DNA of 64,000 nt from Anaspis maculata (taxonomy: Eukaryota; Arthropoda; Insecta; Coleoptera; Scraptiidae), in contig OX421963.1 in assembly GCA_949128115.1 (NCBI GenBank), positions 76,441,635 to 76,505,634 of the forward strand, read 5' to 3'. The notes below the pieces were generated by a model. The model did no database searches. It saw nothing but the letters and a program-made list of their open reading frames with translations, and had not been told where the DNA came from. The stretch's first letter is position 1. Every line of letters begins with the position of its first letter. Positions 23,606 to 35,084 of this stretch are shown here, piece by piece. The translations under genes were made by a program, and so were the position numbers.

Positions 23606-24950
23606 GCAAAAAAGACACACACGAGCAAATCCTCCTCTCTTTCTCTTACCGTGAATGCCATTGTGATGTGGCAGGTATTATAGGGAGATAAGTCGATTGA
23701 AATTGCCTACTAAATCAAAGACTCGCGTTATTACATCTAGGTATGAAAAAAGAGATCCAATTTTTTAATATACCTACTCGGACGTGCCTATCCCGCGCGG
23801 CGAGTCAAGGCTGACGCGAAACAATTCATTATCCTGTGTGATGCCGATACACGATGAAAGTAAACTAGTTCTTGTGGGTGAAATAAAATTCAAATTTGTC
23901 TCTCTTATGTGAGAGGTTGCGGGCCATTAAAATTCCAAATTAAGTGCTCACTAGAGCTTGCACGGAAATTTATCAGCGCGTTAAAGGATTCCCGAAGAGG
24001 ACGAACCAATAATGCTAATCTTTGATTTTCGATTAATTCCTTATTGGGTTCGCGATCATTCACTGACAAACTAGCTTCTTGTGTTAGGAAACCTCCGCAG
24101 GGGCTCAATTTGGCATCGATGATCGATTCTTTAGAGATATATCGCGCGCGATAAATACGGTTCATAATGACAGCGTTTATACTAGCAGTTATCGCGGAAA
24201 TCTTTGAACAGGTGTCGATATTGAATGCTTCATCCCTTCCTCGAGCAGGATAATAATAGCAGTAGAGACTCGTCGTGGTAGTTGTAATAAATGATATTCA
24301 GTTTGAGCTTGGGTAAGCTGATTCAACCAATGATTGCACCAAAATTCTGGACAAAACAGCGTAATAAGTACCTAATACGTGTATACGGGACGGCCCATCA
24401 GGTTGAACATCTCTTTTCCGATGGTTTTTCCCAAGCAACAAAATTCCCCAATAAATCTCAATTTAAGTTCCTATTCTTTTGAAGATGCCAATGTTGCTAG
24501 TGCTCTAGTTTCGAATTTTAACCTAGCGAGTCACAAAAAATTAAACGTTCTCAAAGGACAAAGCAATAATTTTTCTTTTTTTAACTTTAGAACACACATT
24601 ATCGTGCCAGAGGTACATAGATTAACGATGCATCAGTTGGAAGTCCAAAATAGGAGTTCATCCTCTTTCATTCAAAACTCTCTGTTTTCTCGATCATAAA
24701 TTCCGGAATGTTTGTGATTAGCTCGAATGAAGTTGCATTCTCGTTGAAACTAGAGCCTTCACAAACATCGACAACCCCCTCAAAAGAAATCTACGAGCTC
24801 AGGCTTCCTTCTCTTCGTAGTCCGGATGCTAGTTCCATAAAATGGAATGAACCTTGCATTTTTTGATGAGAAGATGCTACTTGGTGGAAATGTTCTTTGC
24901 ATCGTACTCTTCTGATCCAGGAAGGTAGCCATCAGCGCCATCCATGCCGG
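23606..24950. other. Repeat-poor sequence, no gene seen
   Basis: This is relatively unique sequence. The minus frame at 23905-24165 (86 codons) and the plus frame at 24379-24699 (106 codons) have no motif. Nothing supports a gene beyond the nearby candidate exon. Confidence 0.4.
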
Positions 24951-25084
24951 CGGCGTATACAGGGTGAAACAGAAAAAAAAAGTTGAAGAATAATATTCAA
25001 TTAACCGAACCATGTGGAGACGTGTAATCCACCACATACATTAACTGTTTTATGCTTATGGAGTCACAGCAAACTGTTCTTGAT
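24951..25084 (+). repeat. Half-element of the ACAGGGTGAAA class
   Basis: GCCGGCGGCGTATACAGGGTGAAACAG resembles the inner end at 25.59 kb (GCCAGCGGCATATACAGGGTG), and the next 100 bases follow the same plan (purine run, GTGxAGACxTGTAAxxC, then CAAACTG). It is a diverged fragment of that sequence without a mirrored partner nearby. Confidence 0.5.
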
Positions 25085-25146
25085 TACCTTAAACCGTCTT
25101 TGAAATGTAGGGAAAAAACAGAAAAAAAAACACTCTTTTTTCCATA

Positions 25147-26587
25147 TAGTCCAGGAATTTCAACTGTTTAAATCGCAAATAGCGAACAAAAATGATAACT
25201 AGCCGGATTTTTGTATATAAGCTCAGTTAAGCATGTAGTTCAACATAGTGAAAGTCCTCAAGAATCCGGTGTGAGCTTCGGCCTTGTGACCTCTACAAGA
25301 ACTTGAGGGTAAGTTTTTCGCGTATATCTCTTGAACAATAGCACTTGGGAAAAAAGTTTCTGGGAAGAAATTGTTGGAAATTTTATTGTCTACAAGAAAG
25401 GTCCTCACACATTTCATCGTCAGTCATCCCCTTCTTTGTCAAAACACAAGAAAATAAAAATAGTCCAGATGCTCGATGCTGAAGGCTGGTATGGACCTTG
25501 AGTTTATGATGGCGGAGTGCCACCTTGTAGAGGTGTTGTTTGATCCACTCTCTTTTGGTTGAAACTTGAAGCCATCAAGACGAACTATGCCAGCGGCATA
25601 TACAGGGTGAAATAAAAATAAAAAGTTAAACATTTGTACCTCGAGAACCAAAATAGGTGAAGACATGTAAATCGCCATAAATGATACTGATTTCATGATC
25701 ATGAAGTCGTCGTAAACTTGAATTGAATATCTTGAGCCGTTCTTGAAATATCTTCAAAAGACTGAAGTTGCTACCAAAAAAAAAATATATTTTCGTCTAC
25801 TTATCAGAAAAAAAGTTGACTGTGTTTTTTCTAAAATTAGTTGGCCTAGAGAAGACTTTTTACTGTTATTTCATTTTAAATGTAATTTATCATTGTTTCG
25901 ATTCAAAACACCAAGTTTCGATTCAATATCTAAAGAATTACGATAAACGGAAAACAATTTTTTTTTTCGTAACGCCTTCAGTCTTCTGAAGATATTTCAG
26001 AAACGGCTCAACATATTTGATTCAAGTTTACGGCGACTTCATGGTCATGAAATGAGAAATATTTTTGGCGATTTACATGACTTCACCTATTTTGGTTCTT
26101 GAGGTACATTTGTTCAACTTTTTATTTTTATGTCACCCTGTATATGCCGCCGGCATAGTTGGTATTGATGGCATTAAGTTTCAATCAAAGGAGAATGAAT
26201 CGAACAACACCTCTATCAAGTGGCACCCTCCCATCATAGAACTCAAGGTCCGTACAGTCTTCAGCATCGAGCATCTGGACTATTTAGCTTTTCTTGTGTT
26301 TTGACGAAGAAGGAGTGAACTGATGATGGAATATGTGAGGAACTTTCTTGTAGACAACACAATTTCCAACAATTTTGCTTCCAGTGCTTTCCCCCCAAGT
26401 GCCATCGTTCACGAGATGAACACGAAAAACTGATCCTCAAATTCTTCTCGAGGCCACAACGGCCGAAGCTCACACCGGATTCTTGAGTACTTTTACTATG
26501 TTGAACTACATGCTTAACTGAGCTCACATACAAAAATCCGGCAAGTTATCATTTCTGTTCGCTATTTTCTCTATAATTCCTGGACTA
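25147..26587. mobile_element. TAGnCCAG-class palindromic element, 3-bp target duplication ATA
   Basis: It starts TAGTCCAGGAATT and ends AATTCCTGGACTA, flanked by ATA on both sides (25144-25146, 26588-26590). The other arm of palindrome Y, near 28140, reads TTTATGGAAAAA in complement without any insertion and with one ATA, so this is an internal empty-site control. Long mirrored arms carry GAATCCGGTGTGAGCTTCGG, ACAATTTCCAACAATTT-type and CAGATGCTCGATGCTGAAG blocks. A further ACAGGGTG palindrome is nested in the middle. The frames at 25439-25702 and 26065-26304 are nearly identical because they are the two arms. Confidence 0.85.
25602..26141. mobile_element. ACAGGGTG-class palindrome nested in the 25.15-26.59 kb element
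   Basis: ACAGGGTGAAATAAAAAT at the left is mirrored by ATTTTTATGTCACCCTGT at the right, followed inward by CAAAATAGGTGAAG with CTTCACCTATTTTG. The host sequence GCCAGCGGCAT / ATGCCGCCGGCAT flanks it symmetrically. It is 540 bp with an AT-rich loop and no coding potential. Confidence 0.75.
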
Positions 26588-28195
26588 ATAAATCAGTGAT
26601 TTTTCGAAATGACACAATACTTGGTATTTCTACAAAAAGTAATGTTGAAAATGATATGAGCTGGGTAGCCAATTTTCAAGCTAACTATTTCCAGAACTAC
26701 AATTGTCAACTTTTTTTTTCCTCTTGAGCACCATGTTGGATCTGCCCTGTGAGGCATCGTTGAAAAAGTGGTCGGTTATCATAATAATGGTAACATGTAA
26801 CATGGCATCGTAAAAACAACCTCCTCGTCCTAATTTAGTGACCGCTTCGGCGGGAAAGAATCGCCATTCACGTATTCTTTGGCTCTTCAAAGCTGTAGTG
26901 CCCATGATGGCATTTGCAACATCTGGAATGGTGAAATATGTTACGCATTATGAACCTTGATGTACTTTGAGGTAGCCTGCCAAGTTTTGCCATCATCAGT
27001 TGAAAGGCTTGTTTTTAAAAGCTGTTAGAACAGAATTTGTTCAATTTTTTTATGGAAAATATAAAATATTGGACCTCTTACCCTTATTTTTGACCCCTCG
27101 TTGAGGAAAGCCAGAAGTCGCAAGGCTCCGAAATTTTCATGATAATGGTTCTGTGAGAACTGCTCTTTATTGTGTAGTTGTTAACAGTTGCATAGTTGCG
27201 TTCAGATTGCAAACAGACAGCGACAAAGAAGTTCATGCAGTAAAAAAAGACACATTTATTCAAATGCAACGAAGAAATTCCGGAAGTGTCCTTTTTAGAT
27301 AGGCTTCCCGCAATACACATGGTCTGTAAGACTCTAAATCGTAGGTGAAAGGCTTAGAACATTACTAACTCAAGGTTCTAACAGTGTACTGGATTACACA
27401 TTCATGTTAGGTATAAAAAGCAAGGTCTCCAGAGAGCTTTCAGTCTAGCTCTGGACTTTTTTTTTTTCGACTGATTTATGTCTCTTTTTACTGCATGAAC
27501 TTCTTTGTCGCTCTCTGTCTAAAGTCAGAATGCAACTATGCAATTTTTGACAACTACACATTAAAGAGCACTTCCCACTGAACCATTATCATAAAAATTT
27601 CGGAGACTTCCGGTTCCAGGCTATCCTTGATGAAGGATCAAGTAAGGGTGAAAGACCCAATATTTTGTATTTTTCATAAAAAAAACGACACAAATTTTGT
27701 TCAAACAGCTTTCAAGAACAAACCTCTAAATTGATGATGATGAAACTTGGTAGGCTACCTCAAAGTACATCAAGGTCCATAATGCGTAACATATTTTACC
27801 ATTCCAGATGTTGCAAATGCCATCATAAGCACTAGAGCTTTGAAGAGCCAAAAAATACGTGGATGGCAATTCTTTCCCGCCGAAGAGGTCACTAAATTAT
27901 GATGAGGAGGTTGTTTTTACGATGCAATGATTACATGTTACCATTATTATGATAACCGACCACTTTTTCAACGATGCCTAACAGGGCAGATTCAAGATGG
28001 TGCTCAAGAGAAAGAAAAAGTTGACAATCGTATTTCAGGAAATAGTTGGCTAAGAAATTGGCTACCCAGCTCATATTATTTTCAACATTACTTTTTGTAG
28101 AGATACCAAGTATTGTGTCATTACCTGGAAGAATTACTTATTTATGGAAAAAGAGTGTTTTTGTTTTTTTTCTGTTTTTTCCCTACATTTCAGAA

Positions 28196-28777
28196 GCCAA
28201 AAAACCAAACCCACACGACGCCCAATGCAATGTACTTCCAATATCAGTTGGAATTTTCTGGAAAAAATTAGTTTCGCACCAGGAAAGGACGGCCGAGTTG
28301 AGTCCTGCACCAAACACGGGTCGTCGTCGTCCTAGTCAAAATTCGACCGAGCGGCCGCCTCCGGTGGTAACGGCCAGAAGAAAATTTCAAAAACTCGTAA
28401 CGTCCAACTAACTGGGAATTCGTGAGAAGCAGCAACTGCAGGCTCAATTTTATTCTTCTGTTTTGTTGCTTCGTACCAAATTTGGGCCCAATCCGTCAGA
28501 TAGATATTGAATAATCAAATTGCAACGTTTTTTCGAGAAGATCACCGAGCTGTGTGTGTCTGTGTCTGTATTCTTGAAATAATTGAATGGCATATAGTTT
28601 TTTAGAGAAGATTACGGAGCTGTGTGTGTCTGTAATCCTCCACGATAACAGCCGCAACGTTGATTTAATCGACTTGAAATTTGGTATGAGGACATGGTTT
28701 TGCTGTCGAATAAGCCTATCACGTTTTGGTTGTCATCTGTTGAAGAGAAATGTCATCATCAAAAATGACAGAAATTA
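28196..28777 (+). repeat. Dispersed repeat, inverse copy of 21.74-22.19 kb
   Basis: Blocks are CACACGACGCCCAATGC, CAGTTGGAATTTTC, GGACGGCCGAGTTGAGTCC, CCGGTGGTAACGGCCAGAAG and GATAACAGCCGCAACGTTG. The segment ending GAGCTGTGTGTGTCTGT is duplicated in tandem here (28548-28570 and 28617-28635) but is single in the other copy. Frames at 28046-28411 and 28144-28335 read through it without any domain. Confidence 0.65.
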
Positions 28778-28915
28778 TATTAGTACATTTGAATTTGAAT
28801 TTTTGCTTGGAAAGAGTAGTTCTCAAACAGTTTTTTGCTATATGGTTAGCTCATCCTCACCTGTTCAACATGTTAAAAGCATACGTCCCTGCGACGTGTA
28901 CAACTTAGTATACAA

Positions 28916-31484
28916 TAGTCCAGTAAAATAAGGATTTAACCTGGAACAAATTAGGGGCAGGATGAAAAAAATATGGCGATGTAGAGAATAAAAAACTGAA
29001 TAAGAAAAACCAAAGTTTCATTTCCAGTCATCCCGGGAACCATGGAAAAAAAATGGAGAAGATGGAAAAACATGCGCCGCGATCTTTCTTTTGGAACGGT
29101 GAGAGAACGGTGAGAGATGTGTGAAAACTGTCAGGGACAAAGTTGTAGGGAATTCAATAATCTACAAAAAAGTCACTGGGGGCATATGTCTAACTTCTCC
29201 AGTTTAGCCGTTTATCGCAGTCAAAGTTGCGCGCCGGTCTAGTGAAGTGGAAAAACTGTCTGCGTGACCTTCTTTCTTGGATGCTGTGAGAACGACAAGA
29301 GATATCAAAAAATTGTGAGTGACAAAGTTGTAGAGAATTGAATGCTCCACTAGAAAATCTTCAAGGCCAATTATTATCTCTTCTGGTTTAGCCGTGAACC
29401 ACGTTCGAAGTTGCGCGACAATCCTGTTGATAAAGTGGTTCTTCTGGAAAACTTACAAAAACCCTAGACTCGATGAAAAAACTATGACAATGTAGAGAAT
29501 GAAAAACTGGATCTAAGAAACCAAAGTTTCATTTCACACCGTTTCGGGAAACCTAAGAAAAAAAAATAAAAACTTGAAAAATAGTGATTTGCACTCGCAG
29601 CTTCCTCATTGAATACTGAAATAAACGTAATAAATATGGAAAATCTGAACAAACTAGCTTGTAGAGAATTGAATGATCTATAGAAAATTCCCTGATGTCA
29701 TGTATGCATCTTTGTCGACTTAGCTACCGAGCGCTATCAAAGTTGGGGTACATGACTCGTGACGCGTCGCATATGTGGTCAAACTGGCACGACGTTGTGG
29801 TCATTGTTTGATTGATTATAAAACATGATCAAATGATTTGAAAAAAATGTGTGCTTTGTTTAACGTCTGGGTAGCTACTTATTGTTAGAAATATCATTGT
29901 AGTCATTATCATCGTCTTCCGAAACGACAATGCAGGAAGCGTCAAAACAGGTGGCTCCACTGCAGTGGTGGCAAAACTTGGTACACTTGAGGTTAGCTTT
30001 TCGGCATCCACAAAGCTTCTCGCAGTTTTTCAAGCATCTGCAGGAAATCAGCCGTAGCAGATTTTCGAGAGCTACGTTATCCTGGGTTCTAATAGGCATC
30101 AACAGAGAAATGTTTAATTTCCAACCCCATTGTTTAGGTGGACAGATGTTTATTATCTCCGAGCTGTTGTTGAATGATCATTGTTTATCAGAAATCAGTT
30201 GAAAAACATATCATTATCTAACGTGGATCACGTTTTTCTATCATATACGCACATATTGTGTTACAAAATACGAGTACTCTCTCAATTTTAAGCCTGAGTG
30301 TCACGATACTGTTTTCGTACTATTTTGATGATATAAATATATGATTAGAAACGACAAATTCAGAAGTTCCCTAGCAACCTAGTCTCTCGTCCTAGATTTT
30401 TAGGATGAAAATATGACGAAAATAATATAGTGACACTCACGACTTCAATTTTGCCAAACAAGAAACTTTATACATAACAAAGCGTTCATCCGCGGAGTTA
30501 CATTTCCAACAATAGTTACCAGACTTTCAACAAAGCACGCAATTTTTCCAAATCATTCAATCATGTTCTATAATCAATTGAACAATGACCGCAACGTCGT
30601 GCCAGTTTGACCACATATGCGACGCGTCACTAGTCATGTACCCCAACTTTGATAGCGCTCCGCAGCTAAGTCGACAAAGATGCATACATGTCATCACAGC
30701 ATTTTCTATAGATCATTTAACCCTCTACAAGCTAGTTTGTTCAGATTTTCCATATTTATTACGTTTATTTCAGTATTTGATGAGGAAGCTGGGAGTGCAA
30801 ATTGCTATTTTCACAGCTTTTTCTTTTTTTTTCTTAGATTTCCCGAAACGGTGTGAAATGAAACTTTGGTTTTTTGGATCCAGTTTTTCATCCTCTACAT
30901 TGTTATAGTTTTTTCATCGAGTCTAGGGTTTTTGTAAGTTTTCCAGAAGAACCACTTCATCAACAGGATTGTCGCGCAACTTCGAACGTGGTTCACGGCT
31001 GAACTAGGAAAGATAATAACTGGCCTTGAAGATTTTCTAGTGGAGCATTTAATTCTCTACAACTTTGTCACTCACAACTTTTTGATATCTCTTATCGTTC
31101 TCACAGCATCCAAGAAGGAAGGTCACGCGGACAGTTTTTCCACTTCACTAGACCGGCGCGCAACTTTGACTGCGATAAACGGCTAAACTGAGGGAGTTAG
31201 ACATATGCCCCCAGGGACTTTTTTGTAGATTATTGAATTCCCTACAACTTTGTCCCTGACAGTTTTTCCACATCTCTCACCGTTCTCTCACCGTTTCAAA
31301 AGAAAGATCGCAGCGCATGTTTTTCCATCTTCTCCATTTTTTTTCCATGGTTCCCGGGATGACTGGAAATGGAATTTTGGTTTTTCTTATTCAGTTTTTC
31401 ATCCTCTAGATTGCCATATTTTTTTCATCCTGCCCCTAATTTGTTCCAACTTCGGCCTAAAAATCGCCTCATTTTACTGGACTA
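28916..31484. mobile_element. TAGnCCAG-class inverted-repeat element carrying a CXC-protein relic, 3-bp target duplication CAA
   Basis: It starts TAGTCCAGTAAAAT and ends ATTTTACTGGACTA, with CAA on both sides (28913-28915, 31485-31487). The mirrored arm of host palindrome X near 33.21 kb shows the uninterrupted site. Arms of about 900 bp (to about 29850 and from about 30545) are each made of three tandem subrepeats of about 200 bp, recognisable by CAAAGTTGTAGxGAATT, CAGTTTAGCCG and TCAAAGTTGxGC. The 700-bp loop encodes a cysteine-rich tail on the minus strand. It is the largest element of its class here and the only one with an identifiable protein remnant. Confidence 0.85.
29875..30180 (-). 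pseudogene. Relic of a repeat-associated CXC-domain protein (C-terminal part)
   Basis: The minus-strand frame is open from just after a TGA near 30180 down to a TAG at 29875, about 100 codons. It first shows CPPKQWGWKL, then LLRLISCRCLKNCEKLCGC, RKANLKCTKFCHHC and a GATC block. It ends with an acidic EDDDNDYND tail. This WGW...LISCxCxxxCxxxCGCRKxxLxCxxxCxxC pattern is the C-terminal signature of a large, unclassified family of multicopy arthropod and cnidarian proteins, whose cysteine cluster resembles tesmin/TSO1-type CXC domains. I know the family by sequence pattern only. The upstream core domain is not found, so this is a truncated copy. It sits in the loop of the 28.9-31.5 kb inverted-repeat element. 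Confidence 0.65.
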
Positions 31485-31740
31485 CAAGGTGAAAATTGAA
31501 AAATACATCTTTAAACTCTTTTATTCCGGTGAAATAATTCTCGAAGAAAACTGCCTCTCACTATTCAGCAACCTTATGGTCTCCTACTGAACGTGTGAAG
31601 AACTCACCCCTCGATAGCTGCTGGTATTCTACGTACAGGGTGAAATCAATTTTTTTTTCAATAAATTTTATCTTGATCAAATCAATCCGGACAAAAACCA
31701 ATTCCGGCTCTGTTAGAAGTCTATAATCTCTCATTCAATA

Positions 31741-32475
31741 ACAGGGTGTCCACGGTTTAAGTGCTCTAACTGTAGGGTTGTATTCTTTGGCCAAATGCAA
31801 GAAAATTTTCCCCATAAATTTTTTCGTTCCGGACTTCAGTTTCCAAGTTACAGGGTGTCAAAAAATTAGGAAATAAAATATTTTTTTGCTATAACTTCGT
31901 TACTACTATTTTCTCGAGAGCCAAACTTGGTACGATGGATAGACTATTAATCAGCTTTCATTCAGGGTTTACCATTACTTTGTTAAAAAACCAGTGGCGT
32001 AGATATTAGGGTTATCCACCAATTATCCCCGGTTATCTGCACGCAACTGAGATAAAATCAATCTTTGATAACATTTTCTGATTCCCCGGACAATTCTTAG
32101 CAAAAAAGATACTTCTGGTCTGAAGCTCTTAAGTCAACCATTTTCGAGAAAAACTGCATTTTATGCTGAAAAACATGCAAATCGATCATAACAATAAATT
32201 GACTGATGAGACTTTTGTAAGCTGCAGTATTATTGAAAGTACTAAAATAACTAAAAAGAAGACTTATTAGAAATCATTGCTCTTGTTCAGTATCACTCAC
32301 ACTAATTACAAGATAATTTATTGAAAAATAAGTCAACCATTTTTTTTCTAATTTTTTGACACCCTGAACTTGGAAACTGAAGCTCGAAAAAAAAAATTTA
32401 TGTGGAAAAATTTTCTTGCATCGGACCAAAGAATACAACCCTAGAGTTGGAGCACTTAAACCGTGGACACCCTGT
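31741..32475. mobile_element. ACAGGGTGTCC palindrome nested in family X, flanked by ATA
   Basis: ACAGGGTGTCCACGGTTTAA at the left is mirrored by TTAAACCGTGGACACCCTGT at the right. A second internal ACAGGGTGTC/GACACCCTG pair lies at 31851 and 32354. ATA occurs on both sides (31738-31740, 32476-32478), and the mirrored arm of the host near 32.97 kb has no insertion. The element is 735 bp with an AT-rich loop and no gene. Confidence 0.8.
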
Positions 32476-33360
32476 ATACAAATGTCACATTCTTTAAACT
32501 GCTAGAACATGACATACAGAGTGGAACACCCTTTTTTTCTTTTATTTTTTTCCTGGGTCACAATGATTCGGATGATAATCTTACCCACTTCAAAGGAGAG
32601 CCTAAAGTATTTGGCAGAACATATAAAAACTTTGCATTTCTGCAATCACTGCAACTACTGGCTTCTGTAGCATCAAACATTTTTGCGATTTTGGTTGTGC
32701 GAGGAGTTGCTAAGGACAATTTCCTTAGCAACTCCTTGCACGACAAAAGCTGAAGCAACATATAATTCATTCTGTATAGCAAGTCAGAGTGATATTAAAA
32801 ATGTAAATTTTTAAATGGCTTGCGGAAAACTCTGAGCTTTCGAGTAAACCAGGTAAGATTATCCTGATCAATTTTAACCAGAAAAAAAATTAAACAAATA
32901 AATTATATTTCACTTTGTAGGTTGTGTTCCAGGAGTTTGAGGAATGTGACATTTTTATATCTTATATAAGAGATTATAGGCTTGTAACAGAGATGGAATT
33001 GGCTTTTGTCTGGATTGATTTGATAAAGATGAAAAACATTGAAAAAAAATTGATTTCACCTTGTACGTAAGATACCAGCGACTATGGAAGTACATTTTTC
33101 AAATGTTCAATAGGAGACTATAAGGTTGCTAAATAATGAGAGACTGTTTTTCTCGAGGATTGTTTCACCGAAATAGAAAGAAAAAGATTTATTTTCAATT
33201 TCCACCCTGTATACTAAGTATTACGCGTCACAGTGATATATGCTTTCAACATGTTAAACAGGTGGGAATAAGCTAACCATATAGCAGAAAACCATCTAAG
33301 AACTACTTTCTTCAAGCAAGAGATAATTTTTTTACTATTTCAAGTACACTTTATCCCACG

Positions 33361-33717
33361 ATACTTTGGGAGTATTTCTCTCCCTGTCATCTGTCAAATA
33401 ATAAAAAATGTCAAAGTTCAAAACTTTGTTACTGATTTATTCAAAATTGATCCAATGAAGGAGTCAACACAACAACAGAATCAAATCACGTCTGCAGTTT
33501 GAGTCTTCTCCTCTCCTTCTTTTTCCAGTCTGGAGCTACGAACTTTCATTTTTTTTTTCTGTTCCACCCTGTATAAATCCCCTGCATTAAATTCAAGTAA
33601 AGCATCCAGTTAGGTGTTATAACTGGCCATCTAAGGGGTGTATTCCACATAGTCGCTATGCTCCTTCATTCAAAATCCCATCACGGGATTACATAAACTC
33701 CTGGACTACCAGGTCAC
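33361..33717 (+). repeat. Dispersed repeat ending in CTCCTGGACTA; direct copy of 22.34-22.52 kb
   Basis: From about 33550 it matches the 22.3-kb copy: CCACCCTGTATAAATCCCCT, TGTATTCCACATAGTCGCTA, AACTCCTGGACTA. The final TGGACTA is the complement of the TAGnCCAG-class end. The preceding 190 bases show no relative in the window. Confidence 0.6.
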
Positions 33718-34379
33718 TTTCCTCGCTCTTCCTGGTGAGCTGCCACTGGGCTCATGCGAAAGTCCGAATTGTTTGGTCCGGCACAATTACTTCTTAATTG
33801 TGACTTCCGGGATGGTCTTATAGAGAGCCAACAACGTGATGCCGAGCGGCCGTGTTTGCGCGCAACAATTTACAACAATTAAAAATGAAATTAATACCGT
33901 GTTCCCGTTTAAGAGATACTGTAATTGGCCTAACGATTTCCATAACAGTCGCCCTTTATTGTTGTATATAAGATAACCATTAATGGGCACTCAGACGGGT
34001 TTTTGTTGTGTTCGCTAGGAATCCTGAATTATCCGATGGCACGGCATTATCTCATCATATCGGTAATTTATGTGGCATTTGGCATTGTTGGCCAACTGAT
34101 TATACTTGTAATTAGTATTGTTAAACCGACCATAAATGCCTACCTCCACATCCCTACCAATAAGCGATTCAGCTATAAGGCAGCATGGGCAGGAGAGTCC
34201 CTGCCCTGGGTGCGCACCCACCCAGCGGCGACCGAACCCTGAAAACCGGCATAAGTATTATGCATGAACTCCGAAAATTCAAGAAACTTGCTAAGCAATT
34301 TATTCATATATTTACATTTATATACCTAAGTCCGTGGTAAGCAGGTACTGAACCACTAAGTCAATCATACAAATTTTTG
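33718..34379. other. Single-copy-looking sequence, no gene seen
   Basis: The plus frame 34003-34242 (79 codons) begins with a hydrophobic stretch (IISVIYVAFGIVGQLIILVI). It could be read as a membrane segment, but the antisense frame is equally long and there is no other support. Confidence 0.35.
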
Positions 34380-34922
34380 CTACACAAAAATGATAATCAG
34401 AACTGATTGGAGACTCACTTGACAGTAGTGAATAAACCGTTCAGTTCCCAACCGTTCTATATAATTATTAATGTTGATGAAATGATGAAAATTGGAACCT
34501 GGAAGAAAAAATCTCTCGCGACAACCTTTTTCTTTTCTTGATGCAGTTCTATTGCTATCAATGCTTCGAAAGAAAAACTGAAGAAAACAGGCAGGTATAT
34601 CTGGAATTGTGGTGTCTAGTCGAATGGCTATTTGTGTTTTATATGCTGATGAAAATTTTTTTAACAAATCCTGCATTTTTTGCGAAAAGATCTCAGCTAT
34701 CTTCTTGAACCCCTGACAATAATCATCTAGTATCAGGACGACATCCTGTTGTACTTTCCTTCTTGTTGTTTGAGGATAGAGCTCCCTGAGATCGTATGTT
34801 GTTGGGACAACGAATTTCAACACAAAAAGACACAGTTTAGTGGTTCTACTGGCATTTATGTACAAATGGTTGAATAATGGCTCGATCCTATATCTAGTCC
34901 TACCTCCACACTGCAAGCGCAA
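34380..34922 (-). CDS. Unassigned 180-codon open frame, coding status uncertain
   Basis: This is an ATG-to-stop frame on the minus strand. It has mixed composition with charged segments (LRELYPQTTRRKVQQDV, then FSQKMQDLLKKF) and a Phe-rich middle. I recognise no domain, signal peptide or catalytic motif. In minus sense a TTGCGCTTGCAG acceptor-like sequence lies just inside the start, so a splice-defined exon beginning at CGGGRTRYR is an alternative. It is one of the longer clean frames in the window and shows no sign of being a palindrome arm. Chance is still possible at this length. Confidence 0.22.
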   Translation of the reverse strand: MRLQCGGRTRYRIEPLFNHLYINASRTTKLCLFVLKFVVPTTYDLRELYPQTTRRKVQQDVVLILDDYCQGFKKIAEIFSQKMQDLLKKFSSAYKTQIAIRLDTTIPDIPACFLQFFFRSIDSNRTASRKEKGCRERFFLPGSNFHHFININNYIERLGTERFIHYCQVSLQSVLIIIFV

Positions 34923-35084
34923 GCTAAATAATCTGGAGTATCTAGGCTATTCCCAAAGAGATGAGTTTTCCCTAATTATTTCAGAACTCTCAACAACCAA
35001 ACCTTCCGAAGAACACCTGATTCTAGACCTTAACCCAACATTTAATTCTTATCTTCGTGGTTCAAACCTCTTTTGTGATTCAAT

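Larger units (their letters stand above)
25085..28195. repeat. Large palindrome Y (interrupted by the 25.15-26.59 kb element)
   Basis: The left arm is 25085-25146 plus 26588-27280. The right arm is about 27440-28195, and the centre is near 27360. Mirrored blocks include GAAATGTAGGGAAAAAACAG with CTGTTTTTTCCCTACATTTC, AATGACACAATACTTGGTAT, ATGAGCTGGGTAGCC, CATGGCATCGTAAAAACAAC, TCTTTGGCTCTTCAAAGCT, and GAACTTCTTTGTCGCT near the centre. Arms differ by point changes and small indels. No coding sequence is recognised; frames 26681-26905 and 27084-27320 lie in arms. Confidence 0.8.
28778..33360. repeat. Palindrome family X, full copy with two nested insertions
   Basis: After subtracting the insertions at 28916-31484 and 31741-32475, the left pieces (28778-28915, 31485-31740, 32476-32714) mirror the right arm 32716-33360. 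Landmarks are GCTAACCATATAGC (33.27 kb) with GCTATATGGTTAGC (28.84 kb), GCAACCTTATGGTCTCCTA with TAGGAGACTATAAGGTTGC, and CAAATCAATCCGGAC with its mirror. The exact centre is GTTGCTAAGGACAATTTCC then TTAGCAACTCC at 32700-32735. A second, fragmentary copy lies at 10.21-12.71 kb. No coding sequence is recognised. Confidence 0.8.

Noticed and set aside
25439..26304. Two similar proteins on opposite strands (25439-25702 minus, 26065-26304 plus)
   Set aside because: They are the two arms of one palindrome read in mirror image, so similarity is not evidence of coding.
34003..34242. Possible membrane peptide (IISVIYVAFGIVGQLIILVI)
   Set aside because: AT-rich DNA produces such stretches by chance. 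The antisense frame is equally open and there is no further support.
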